A stretch of 35,701 bases of DNA, taken from contig FN649758.1 in NCBI GenBank assembly GCA_000310025.1, forward strand, positions 2,039,029 through 2,074,729. The letters are read 5' to 3'. Both the position numbers and the translations under genes were made by a program. Shown here piece after piece: positions 12,001 through 24,000 of this stretch (positions are counted from its first letter, which is position 1; every line of letters begins with the position of its first letter). The notes beneath the pieces were generated by a model. That model worked only from the letters and a program-made list of their open reading frames with translations, had not been told where the DNA came from and did no database searches. This stretch comes from Ectocarpus siliculosus. Taxonomy: Eukaryota > Sar > Phaeophyceae > Ectocarpales > Ectocarpaceae.

Positions 12001-15000
12001 TCGGCAGGGCAAAACGAAAGGGGTGAGAGAAAGCGCAGAGGTTGCACGGGTGGGCACACTTCCGAACGGCTTACACCTTGACCTCGACCGCGCGAACGAA
12101 GCACAACCTTGCGCTGTCCCCGACAATTATTTTCGTCCTAAACCACCTCCTCCCTTCTTACCACGACGTGGCGTCCGCCTCGGCGTTTCTTAAGAGCCTC
12201 GTCGGTCGGCGGGTTGATGCGAGAACGTTGGCGCAACAGGAAGTACAAGAAAACCGCCGGAATGCCGAGGGGATCTGCGGGTGTTCGGCGACATGCTTTT
12301 TTTTTTTTTTGTTCTTCACTTCAAATCAGCGCTCACAGCACTAGTGCCGTTTATTCCAACCCGTGGTCACACAGAAGAGCCTCTCTCTACCCTCCCCTCC
12401 TGCGGTACTTCGCCTTCAATTTTTAATGCGAGAAGAGTTCAGCACTCTCTTCCCTCTGTTCATGAGCACGCACGCAACGCATACGAACAATAACGTTTCT
12501 CCTACCTGTATCGAACAAGCCTAAAAAGACGACCCAACCCCGGGACCACCGTGTTCAGGGGACGGCATGAACACGTTTCGGCCACGCGGCAAACAGAGGT
12601 CGAACCAACCACTCAGAGAACAGCGACAACGAGATCTCAGCAAAGTAGAACTGCTGGGGTCTGGGGCAACACGAACTACGTCAGGGTGCTACCGTGTAAG
12701 CACTCCTTTCAAGCCCACTCATGAGCCACACGCGTTGTGTAAGTATCAACCTTTTCCACGACGCAGTCTACGATCTACAGTAGACCATCCTTTATCGAGC
12801 AAGCTGCAGGCAGCCTGGCGTGCTACCAACGAAATAATCCGAGTTGACGATCCATACCTTCGTGAGACGCTGCTTCGTGGACGCAAGTGTCGTATCGCGG
12901 ACTGCTAAATACGCCTTGTATACTCACATATACATATCATCACGCCGGCATAGGCCTTGTACAGCGTGTGACGTTGGGTGTCGCACTCTATTCGGAAGTC
13001 TGCCCTCAAGTAGCTCTTGCCGATCTCGGGCAAGTCTTCGCACGCGAAAGTCTGGAAGACCTGCGAGACGAAGCAGAATCCATGATGAAGGCACTTGTTC
13101 GCACACGAAACACGTTAAACTACTCTTGCAGCAGACCTCAGCAAGGAACAGCGGGAGTGTGGGATTGTGCAAGGCGAGGCAAACATATGCCGACGCTTCG
13201 TAAGACGCTTTTCGTGCCTGGGACAAGTTTAGCTACCAAGTGACAGACGCAAACGGCCAAGTTAATCCTCGGTCCTTTGTGCATTCTAGGCTTGGTTTAC
13301 AATGTGCTTGGGTTAGTAAGCTTCGGTTAGCAACTCGTGAATGCGATCTACTTACGGTTGTGTCGAGAAAGGGCAAATACTCACCACGGTCGAAATCTGG
13401 GTGTAGACGAGGTAGAGCACGATGAGCATTATCGTGGTGTGGCGGGCGAATAGTCCCCAAAGACGTTGCTGAAACAAACAAGAGAGGGAGACAGACGCCA
13501 CCACAGAAATCCGAACATCGACAAAGGGTGGACGGTCAAACAAAGCACGAGTGACGACCATTGCGACCAGGAGGGGGGGATGGGCGATTCCAAGTGACCT
13601 ATTAGTACTGCGAGCGTGTGAGCGGGAGACGGAGGAAGGCAAGAAAGAGAGACAGCGCTAATTCGGCATGGGTTGCTGGTGAACGTCGCACGAGCACGAT
13701 TGTCCCAACCTGCTCGGGATTTTTCGGGTCCCCCGACTTAGCCCTCAGGGCGCTCCGAACCGATGGTCCGCGAGCTGCTGCTCCACGATTCGATGTCACG
13801 CTCGTCGTCGAGCCCGAAGAGGCGCCTTGCACCCTGCCCTCCTCCAGCTCCCTCCCCCCGCCTCCCGAAGCAGCAGCACCGCCAGCGGTAGCGTTAGGAC
13901 TCATGTTTGTTTCCTTCGCCGGCCGCGACCCCACGAAGAAGGTAATCCCCAGGAAGAAGAGGGGCACCAGCGGCCCGATCGTCACGATCCTGTTCGTCAA
14001 CCACGAAACAAACGGACCGCCCGGAACAAACAGACAGCAGCTGTAACAACGAAACACGTGCTGTGCTGCTGGTGCGTACACACAGTGGGACCGATCGCAC
14101 AGGCTAAACAAAACGTGACGACCCCTCTTCTCGCCAACACTCAAAACGACCAAAGTGGTCCCTGGCTACAATAACCGACCTCTCTGAAGTGAAAAGGTAC
14201 CACAGACATTATTACGGGGAACGTGCGGGCCTGGTCGACACCAAACAGAAGTTCCCCAGATAGCGGATGCGGACATCTAAGGCAAAATATATAAATCAGG
14301 GGCTCCGAGGAGAAGAGAAACTTAGGGGTCAACACATTACCATGGGAAGCGCGACACAACACGAGAATCGACCCATGACACGTTTACCCACACCATTCCG
14401 TACTTGTTCTTGGGTCACGGCGAGCGAACTTCAATCCCCACCTCAACAGCTTGCAGGCCCATACCGAGGCTTGCTCAAAGGCCATCAACAGACATGGCGC
14501 TCGGCCCAACAACTCAACCAGTTCGCATCTCAAAAGCGAAATACACACACCTTCCTCTTGGAGTATCTTCCCCTCAAGGCTTAAAAAAATCAAATTCATT
14601 TCATTTCCTTCGTCAACCACGAAGCAGGCTTGAATCGTTTCGACACACGTGCATGTACACTCACAGAAGCTTGTCGTAGAAGTCAATGCCCGTGGTCAGA
14701 CACGCCGCCGACAGAATCCAGCCCAGGTCGAAGGAAAAAATTCCGATGATAGACAGAAACTTCTCGTATATCGGTGGGAACGGCGCCTTGGTGATGTCTG
14801 CGAACTGCCAGTTCATTTCGTGAACGAAAACGGTGTGTAACGAGCTTTTAAATAGTAAGAAGTCAAGGACGAAGGTTGGAATGGACGATGTGACAATGTG
14901 GCAGGCGCTACCCTGCCCCCTTACGTTGACCGACACTTGGGGGGCGGGCAGTACGACGACAACCGATGGGCCGTCGACCATGACGACAACGAGAACCTAC

Positions 15001-18000
15001 AGTACAAAATTGTCCTCGTGGATGAATGTGGATGATACTCAGCATGCAAACACCAACATTTCTGTGCACAACTTGCATGCCTGTAAGCCGTCAATACAAC
15101 ACCCCGTCAGGTTGCTCACCGCGCTGGTTATTTGCCACACCACTGCTGTCCTCGAGCAGGCAAGCGCAGGTATAGAGATCCAGACAAAAGATACAACGAA
15201 ACAGCAAAGAGAAGGAGGCATGTTCAGAGAGGGCGTGATGCCGGGAGTGGCTTCAAACGCCGCGAGGACTCCTTCCAATGTGAGACGCAACACAAGGTTC
15301 ACGTGCCAAGACATCTGCATTGCGTGCTGTGCGGGTCACGGGCGACCTTCAAAGGGCCTTCGCGATGAGTACGGCCTGGTATCCGCCTGATGCTCCCTAC
15401 GGCCTACAGCGAAAAAGGGGGGTTCGGGAAACGCATACAACGGGTACTGTACGTCCATCCTCGGATGTCCGCGTCTCGTCTCTGCGGCGCAATATCCGCC
15501 TTACCCATGATGGGCGGTACGAGGAAATCCCGCATATCGTCAAACATGCCGTTCCATCACGAGTTTGCTCCTTGCCTCTCACCCCTACTTCTCCTCACCT
15601 ATGACGATCTTCAGCTTGGACAGCGGGAGCGCGGCCAACAGGTTCGCGACTCTCGTCGGGCGCGCGTCGTCGTCGTCCTTGTCGTTTCCAGACCCGCCGG
15701 TGCCCTGGCCGCGGCTTTGGCCAACCGAGACGTCCGTCGGAGCGGCCTTGCCCTGTGCGCCCCGCGCTTTCGTTGAAACGGCGGAGCTCTCGACCGATGG
15801 GCCCTCGGTCAGGTCGCCAAAGTCTGATCGAGCCCTGCCAACGCTGCCAACCGAGCGTGTGAGGAGGACGGATCCGCGATGCTGGATCCTGAGGGCGGAC
15901 TCCTTGGTGCTCACCACGGTGGAAGACACGGCCCTCTTGCCTCCCACCTGGGGTGCGGGTTCGGGGTCGTGAGAATAAGTGGGGCAAAGAGGAGTTGCTG
16001 GCCCTGGGCTCATCCTATTTTTCGAGGGGTTTTGAGACGACCTCTGTCGACGTTGTTCTCCCTGCGTCCAGCTGCGCCCAACCTCCGATAAAAAGCTCGT
16101 TATTTTCCGATTGGCCGGACAAGATGTTCGCGAGAAATTCTCATGTACCGATGTCTGCCCACTGCTGTTCGTTCACCAACACCTACCAGGTATATCGCAA
16201 GAAGCACGACCACCACGACCATAGCCACCAGCAGCACGGCTAGCAGGAAATACATGCCTCCCTTGAAGCCTGCAGTGCACGAGTGACACTCGTCCGCCAC
16301 ACCCTTTCCGAAGCCTGTGTCGCACACAGCACACTCTGCAGGAGGAAGAGTGATGTCGAGAGAGCACGGATGTACATATTGCACGGAGGCTCTCGGGAAG
16401 GAAATGTACACGAAGTCCCACACGACATGGGAGACGAACGAAACCCAACAACCCGAACGAAATGGTAAGCTACTTAGGACTCATTCCCGTACGGCGAAAC
16501 ACTCTTCATCTTCAACACCGTCATTTTTCGGAACGAGGTTGTGCTCTTTCAGCACGTTGTAGGATCACGGAGCTCGAACGACAAATCACGCCACAGACAT
16601 TTGCATCGGCTGGCTGGTGCTGCGGTGAGAAAGTAAGCCGCAAGGGTAACACAGCGGGGGAAACATACACGCCCGACTAGCTGGTGATGTTACGCCATCC
16701 ATCTATCCACTCACGAGGTCCTACGTAGCCCTCGTTGCAGTAGTCCTGCACTTCTGCGACGGTCGTCCCTCCCTTGCAAGCCCCCTATAGGGGAATCGGA
16801 GACACCGAAGAGCATAGGCAGGCGTTGTTGAGGGGGGGGGGCAAGGGCACGCGTTGATGAGAAAATGGGAGCAAATATCAATGCGAGGCGTGTTTCCACC
16901 GCAGGAAGACCTCTCGGGAAAGGTTGAGCGGGAGGGAGGGGGAGGAACACCGTAATGCAAAAAAGAAATATCACGGCCACGAAGCCGAACCGAGGATCAC
17001 CGTGGATGCTGAGGGACTAATCGCTTGGCCTCAACCTAGGATCATTTGATGGCGATGGACCTTTCACAGCTCGCTCTGGTCACCCTTAGAAGCGTCATTT
17101 CCAGACGACACATGTCTTAAATGCTATTCGGCCTGTATTTTACCGCCGCCGACCACCGCACCCACCTCGTTGAAGCACTCGCGAATCGTGAGGGAAGTGA
17201 CGTTAGCCCGCCAGTAGCCTGCCTTGATCGGAAGCTCCGTCGTTGTAGCGCCGGCGGATGCGCAGTCCACCCCCTTTGCGACGATGACGTGTCAGCAGGA
17301 CGAAGGGAAACGTGTGGGGGGGGTGGAGGGCGGGAGCAAGGAAACTGTAAACCTCGCTTGTGGCATTGTTGCGGATCTTCCTCACCATTGGAGGAGAAAA
17401 AAGTGTCGAACGTTGAAAGGAGATGATGGCCGCGGAGGCGCAAAGTCGGTAATATAGTCGGGGTGTCATGTAGAAGGGGTAGTAGCCGTGGCAGGGGAGC
17501 AGTACACTCGAAGGAGTTCACGTCCAATCGGGAACGGACTTCCATCGCAAAAAAACAAAAGGTACCCGAGGGGGCGGAGCGAAGGAGCGTGGTTGTCCAG
17601 CGGAAAAGAGTGGTGCGTGGTTTCATTGCGAAACACCGTCGTTCCATACGTTTGGCAGATAGAGCACCGAAACTGGATGGAACGTGATGCGTGGGGTTAG
17701 TGTTGGGAGGGGATTGGCTCGTACGGTGGAATAGAATATACGAGCCAACCTGTGACCGCCCGAAGATAGACCGACAAGCAGGAGCGGGATACAATGTCGC
17801 AGCTCTCCCTGGCGGAGGCAACCGTTTCGGGTTGAAGGTGTGGCTACAGAAGAGGACGTGGAACCCAGTCAGTCAAAACTGAAAGCTGTAAGAAACTACG
17901 GCGAATATTGAAGACGGCGCCAGAAAAAGAGTCACGCGTACGTAATTGATTCGCTTTATGTTTCATTTTACCGCTGCTGTGTGTTCCATCTCAAAGAGAA

Positions 18001-21000
18001 GGAAAAAACAGAACACGCCAAACAATTCCAAGTAGCGCCAGGTCGTCTGAAGATAAACGGCATGCACGAACCCCGAACCTCAATAGCGCCATCGATGGAC
18101 TCGGTGCAGAGCGTGCACGCCACGGTGGGGTCGAGATCTGCCCCCGAGACGCTCGAGTTCCAGAAGTTACCCTCATCGCAGAAATAGTACTCCACGCTGA
18201 TCGTGACGTCACCGCCTTCACTCTGAGGCTCTGCGTTGCTCGCCAGGATGGACGCCGTTGTGGACAGGGCAGTGATGTCGTTCGCTCGGATGGTGATGTT
18301 GGCGAGGCCGTTAAATGCGTCGTTCGGCTGACTCACAAGGTGCAAACGAACGCTGCAGAACAACGGAACCATGAAAAACGGACGTACTGCCATTAGATGG
18401 TAGATAGAAAACTTCCAACCGTTTCGATTGTGCACAGTCCCTGGTGTCTTCCCTGCTGAGTCAATCGATGTCTCGAAACAAAAAAACAACCGTACGGATA
18501 TACCCTATATCTGACACCCGTCCCATCACCTCCACGGGGACAACGCGTGGTTTCGTCTTCACTCCACTGACTTGTGCTCACATACCGGTGGTACACACTC
18601 GCGACCGTTTGGCCCATCGGTAGTGTCATACCCTCACCTCTCCCCTGGGAGCAGCAAGCCTGTCGATGGGAAAACCGTCCAGTCGTCCTGCTCGCCCTCT
18701 GAGGACGGCCACAGCCCCGACACGCTCCACGCCACCCGGCTAGCGCCGACACAGCTCCTGCTGCTGGTGGCGATGTCGTCGTCGTCTGCGTTGGTTGTGT
18801 TGGAAGGCGCCAGCGACAGTTGCAGCTCTCTTTCGAGCAAGCTCGGGTAGAAGGTTGGTTGGGATTCGGTGTCTTGGATCAGAGTCAGGGTCAGCGCGTC
18901 CACGTCTCCACTGGCGCACACCTTTCGTTTTGTATTGCCGTGGCGGAAGGGGTGGGGCAGCGACGAGGGGCACAACGCAATAGAGGCGAAGTTGTTGAGA
19001 TGGGAGACATGTCGTACGACCGAGTTGTGTAGGAAGGCAGCAGTAACATCTACTCAGTGTGCTTCGAGCGCGGTGCCGGTGACTATGTATTTGGTTGGAA
19101 CACAATCGGTCAGGGGTAGAAGCACTCTTGGGCCACTAACAACGATGACGAAGTGATTGACAACGTCGTAAGCAAACAAGAGAGGCTGGCCAACAAACAC
19201 TTGCCTATTCCATCGCAACCAAGACCTGTGGAGTGGGTACCATTGCAAAAAAAATGGCTACCTTGTGCCTTCGGGACTTCCAGAACAAGGGCATTGCGAG
19301 CGTTTCCGGCCCGCTGAAAACCGATGCGCGCAACAATAGGGCGTGGACTCTTCTTTCGACGCCAAAGACCAGAACGTGCCAACCGTACCGCGAGGGGTGG
19401 CGGCCTAAACAGGCACAGTAGACGACAGAGAAGGCGCCCCCGCTAACGAACTTGATAATAACATAATAACTAGCCTTCGACTTCACGGCATGGTACATGT
19501 TGAGAGCATATTCCCTGTTGGTTTCCCACAGGTCCAATAAGCACCGAGAGCTGCCCAGAGTGATAATCTCTGAAGGCTCGTTCCTCAGTGGTGGCGCGTT
19601 GTGTGTCCCACATGAAAAAGCTAGTACGTTGAATTCCTGGAACCAAGGCAGGCCTTGTCTCGCACTACATGGCGATTAACACGGAGGGTCATCAGCATCG
19701 TGACACCACTGCAATATTAAGATTTCACAGCGTGGTAGAAAGCACGTCTTGCAGGGCGTGCTGCGCTCGTACCTCTTCCATGGTGGATCTGAGCTGGTAG
19801 TGCTCGCAGTAGACGCCGAGGTCACCCTCGAGACACCACGACCCTTCGCCGCAAGGTGACACCGCCGACGATGAGTTGCACGTCAGGTTCAGGTTGATGA
19901 AGCTGTCGGCGCTCGGCAGCTGCAACATTTCTGACGCTTCCTCGGCGATGGTTTTGTCTGCCACACACGCGATCGCGACAGGTAAAAGCCCGCACAGGAT
20001 AAAAACGGTGGCAGCAGAAAAGGGTCACGGGGCCCTCGTGAGAGACGACGAGGAGAGGAGCCGTGGTCTGACTATAACCTCAGATATGGCCTCCCGGGCA
20101 CCGAGAAAACCCTCAACGTTCGCGATGGACACGTAGCAAAGGGAAGAGTTTCCAGGGGGAAGCAAACAGCGGAGATGGAACCAACCGGCGTACCACAAGG
20201 CGCCATATCTACCGTATGTACGGAACAAATGACGAGGGCATGAGCCGGAAGGGAAAACAAACGCGACAAGCGGAGGGCAAGGCGTATAGACCATTCCCAC
20301 GACCCACATGTCGTTAAGCTAGATAGCAACAACGGAGTGGCAAACAAACGGCACCTATCAACTCACAGTTCATTTCTCCTAGCATAGCGTTCCGGATCAC
20401 GGTGGCGTCTTCCTTTTCCGCGTAGACCAGCACCGCACTCGAGCTGCCGCTGAAGTCGCACTCGTCAAGGTACAGCCCCCCTTCACTGTAAACGACCACC
20501 TAGGGAGCCAGACGGAAGCCACAAAACGGGGCAAAGCAATTAACGTACATCAACGTCCACGTGCTGCATGATAAAAACAAGGTTCTGCGAAAAGGGTTGC
20601 GCATCCAGGATTCCGAGTGACTTGGGCAAGAAGCTCCTAAATCAGTGAACATCTATGTGGTATAGCAGTGCCTCACGTTTGCGACCTGTCCACCTTCGTG
20701 ACGATCACCGCTCGTTCGGGTTCACAAAATTAGGCTACAAAGAGCTACATGCCCCTTTTTTGAGCACACCTCTGACATGGCGCGTTCGAACCCATGGAAC
20801 TGAACCATGAACGGAGAGCCCTCAATCACGCACGTACCTCGCCAGCGAAGCCCACGAACGAGGTGTCTTCAGCTGTATACGTAGACAGTCTGTCGGTCTG
20901 CACAGCAGATAAGTCGGGGTTCTCCGACGTGTCGTTAACGACCACCTGCTCAATTCGCGTGTGGGGACAGAATTCCTCAGCCAAGCACCAAACACTCGTA

Positions 21001-24000
21001 TGGAGCGAGGGACAGTATTGATCTTTCGGACGACGCAGCACATAGATGGACAGACAGGCGTTCGTTTTGTCCCTTCTTGCTCTGGTTGGTCCACGCGAAC
21101 CTCGATCATTCGCTCACCTGATACGTGATGAGCTCGCTGTTGACAACGAAAATGGCGCTGCCGCGAGTGACGAAGTTGTCTGACACCTCGACGCCGCTAA
21201 GAGTCACGACCGCGTTGTCGCGGGCGTAGCTGCCAAAGTCAAAGCAACAGCAGAGGGAGAGAATTAGAGAGAGAGAACAAGGACGTGAAGGGCATCCGGC
21301 ACACACAACTGCTGTTGTAGCAGAGTATCGCACCTCACATCGCACGCAATATCTTGTTATTGAAGTATCCACGAATTGGGAAGGGCGAAACGTAGAGCTT
21401 ATCCAACCTCTATCTCAACGAGACAGCAGGGGATAGAGAAAGCAATCAACACTAGTGAAAGATATGCGAGGACGTTGCTGAGCGATTCCCGTGGTGGATT
21501 TCTCTTCGAACGCAAGAAGACGCACTCTTTCCCTTGTTCTCACATGGCGGGCCCGATCAGCGCAGAGTTCTCCCTCAGGTGGCACTCCCACTCCAGATTC
21601 GCGCCATCGACGGCGTAGATCGCGCCGCCATCGACGCCCTCGTGCTGCAGAACTGTCGCTCCCGAGCAAGCGGCATTGCCCTCGCCCGCTTTGTACAGAA
21701 ACCCTCCGAAGTCGGCCTTGTTTGAGATGAAGGTTCCCCCGGTTATCTGGCGGAAGCCGATTGTTTCGAAACCAAGCGCCCGTCAGACGGTGTATCCGAA
21801 GAGTAACGGTTAGATGGACTTTCCGTCGGAGGAACAGCCTAATAGGAGGCCTACCTAAAGCTGGTATACTTTGTGGCAATATGTGTGGTTGCATGGCCAA
21901 AGCGACAACAACAAAGAAGCCAGCGAGTTTCGACGCCATGGCAAACCACTGCAGCAGTGGCATCAGGCTCATGTTCCGCTATCGCCAGCGACCCTACACA
22001 CCCGCACCTCGATGTCTGCACCGCTCTCGGCGAAGAACGCGCCCCCTCCGTTGCTTGCATTGTTTCCTTGCAGCAGGCCCCCGTTGAACGCCAAAGAACC
22101 GTCTGCGACGACGTAAACCACGCCGCCGTTCTCGGCCACGTTGTTCTCGAACGTGCCTCCTTCGACCACCACGCTGCTTTTAAGGCTGCCTTGAATCACT
22201 CCGCCATTCTTAGCCGAGTTGTTGGAAAAGTGCCCACCCAGGACGGAGATGTTGCCCCTCGTCCAAAGCACTCCCCCGCTCTGCTCGCCTTTTTGCCAGA
22301 CTTCCTCTTCAGTCTGACGCGTTTTGGGGGGGTCTCTTTAGTGAGTTATTCGAAGTGGCGCCAGCAGCGCAACGGTTGAGCTTTGAGGTACAGCAGTCGA
22401 GACGCCTTGTTGCCCCCCGATGCTATGAAAGGCCAATCAAAGAGAACCCTCAGATTCGAACGGGTCAGGCCCGCATTGGACCGTTGCCGAGCGCCAAACG
22501 CGAAACAAGCAACACTGGGCGGGCGTCGGGGACAAATTAGCGTAGGCAAGTCGAAACAAGATCGTCATATCAAGATCAAGATTAAAGATCAAAGATCATA
22601 TCCTAGGAGACCGCTTATTCTCTGCCATGTGTCCATCTGTTTTCCCGCGTCCGAGCATACGACGCAACCATTATTCACTCGATTAATACCCTGGATGTGA
22701 GCAGCGAGTCACAACTATCAGCCTTTAAACAATCTTTCAGGAAATTTCGAGGCGCGGCCTTTTCTGCGTACAGTAGAGGTCCCTGTTGAAGGCCGGAAAA
22801 CACCGGCCTTACGTCGGGGCACCGGCACTACTCAGAATACGAGACACCTATAATGTTCCATCGGTGCCAAGCGATTTCACCGGCCTTGAATAGCGACCTC
22901 TACTGTACCTCCATGTCCGCCTCGTTGCCGATGAAGGTTCCCCCCTCGACCGTAATGATGGAATTGTAGTCCGCCCCGATCGCGGCGCCGCCCTGGGCGC
23001 ACCTGTTTCCGTAGAACACGTTACCCTGCCCGACGATGGTGGTGTTGGTGAACTTGTTCATGGTCACCCCGCCGGCGTTGTTGAGCAGGGCCGTGTTGGA
23101 CACGAAGCTTGAGTCTTGCACGACGAGAACGGCACCGGGGTCGTCGTCCCAGTTGTCCCCTCCCGACAGGTTGACCACCCCGCCCTGTGTTAAGACCGGA
23201 GATATCAGCAGCGGTAAACGGGGTTGGCCGGCAGGGGGGTGCGGGGGGAGAACGTCGTAAATAGCGTAGTCCGCACACTCCAAAGCTGGTCTGCGAGGAC
23301 GTCTTGCCATTGCTCATGCTCAACAGCAGTGGAAGAGTTCGTACCAGATGATGACCACGATGTGACAGGATTTCTGAGTTTCTGGGGGGTTCGAACTAGG
23401 ACACGATCCAGCTTCAATGAGGTGGGAAGTGACAGAAAATGGCACGCATCACGCAAGAGGGAGTCTACCCCGCAGCCATGGCGCTTTCAGCTCCGCACAG
23501 ACCGTAGCGTCTGCTGACTTCGTCGAGTACAACCATGATGGAAGTGGGAACAACCCCACACGCCAGCCGCACAATCGTCGAACCGTGTGTGGGCACACTA
23601 AACCGAAAAACATGCCCTGGTGCGACCTCAAGAGGACCCTCTCGGCTGCTTCGTGTACTCTCCACGATGACCGGAACTCGCCGTGCAAACGCTTGCCAGG
23701 AACCAGGCGTCGGCGGCCGTGCCGACACGGAAAGGCCGCTGGACGAGTAACGCGAGGGTGACTTCTGTGGGCCACAATGTATGTGGAAAACCGCACACAG
23801 CAGTAGCGCGATGCCTACAGGTACATCGTTTCGTTTGAGAGTTTCAGCGTAGTCTTCCAAGGATCAAGCCGGAAGCCGGATTCATACCTCTCGACTGCTG
23901 TAGAAGATGACAACCTTCCTCCAAGCACTACGGTGCTACAGCCAACCTCTATACCAGACGCCGAGCGGCATCGAAAAACGTCCAGGCAACTTTTCTGTGG

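Noticed and set aside
19205-19537. Minus-strand frame with GGAFSVVYCA, reminiscent of a kinase glycine loop
   Set aside because: No downstream VAIK lysine or catalytic loop, no ATG at the frame start, and it lies inside intron 10 of a gene whose phases join without it.
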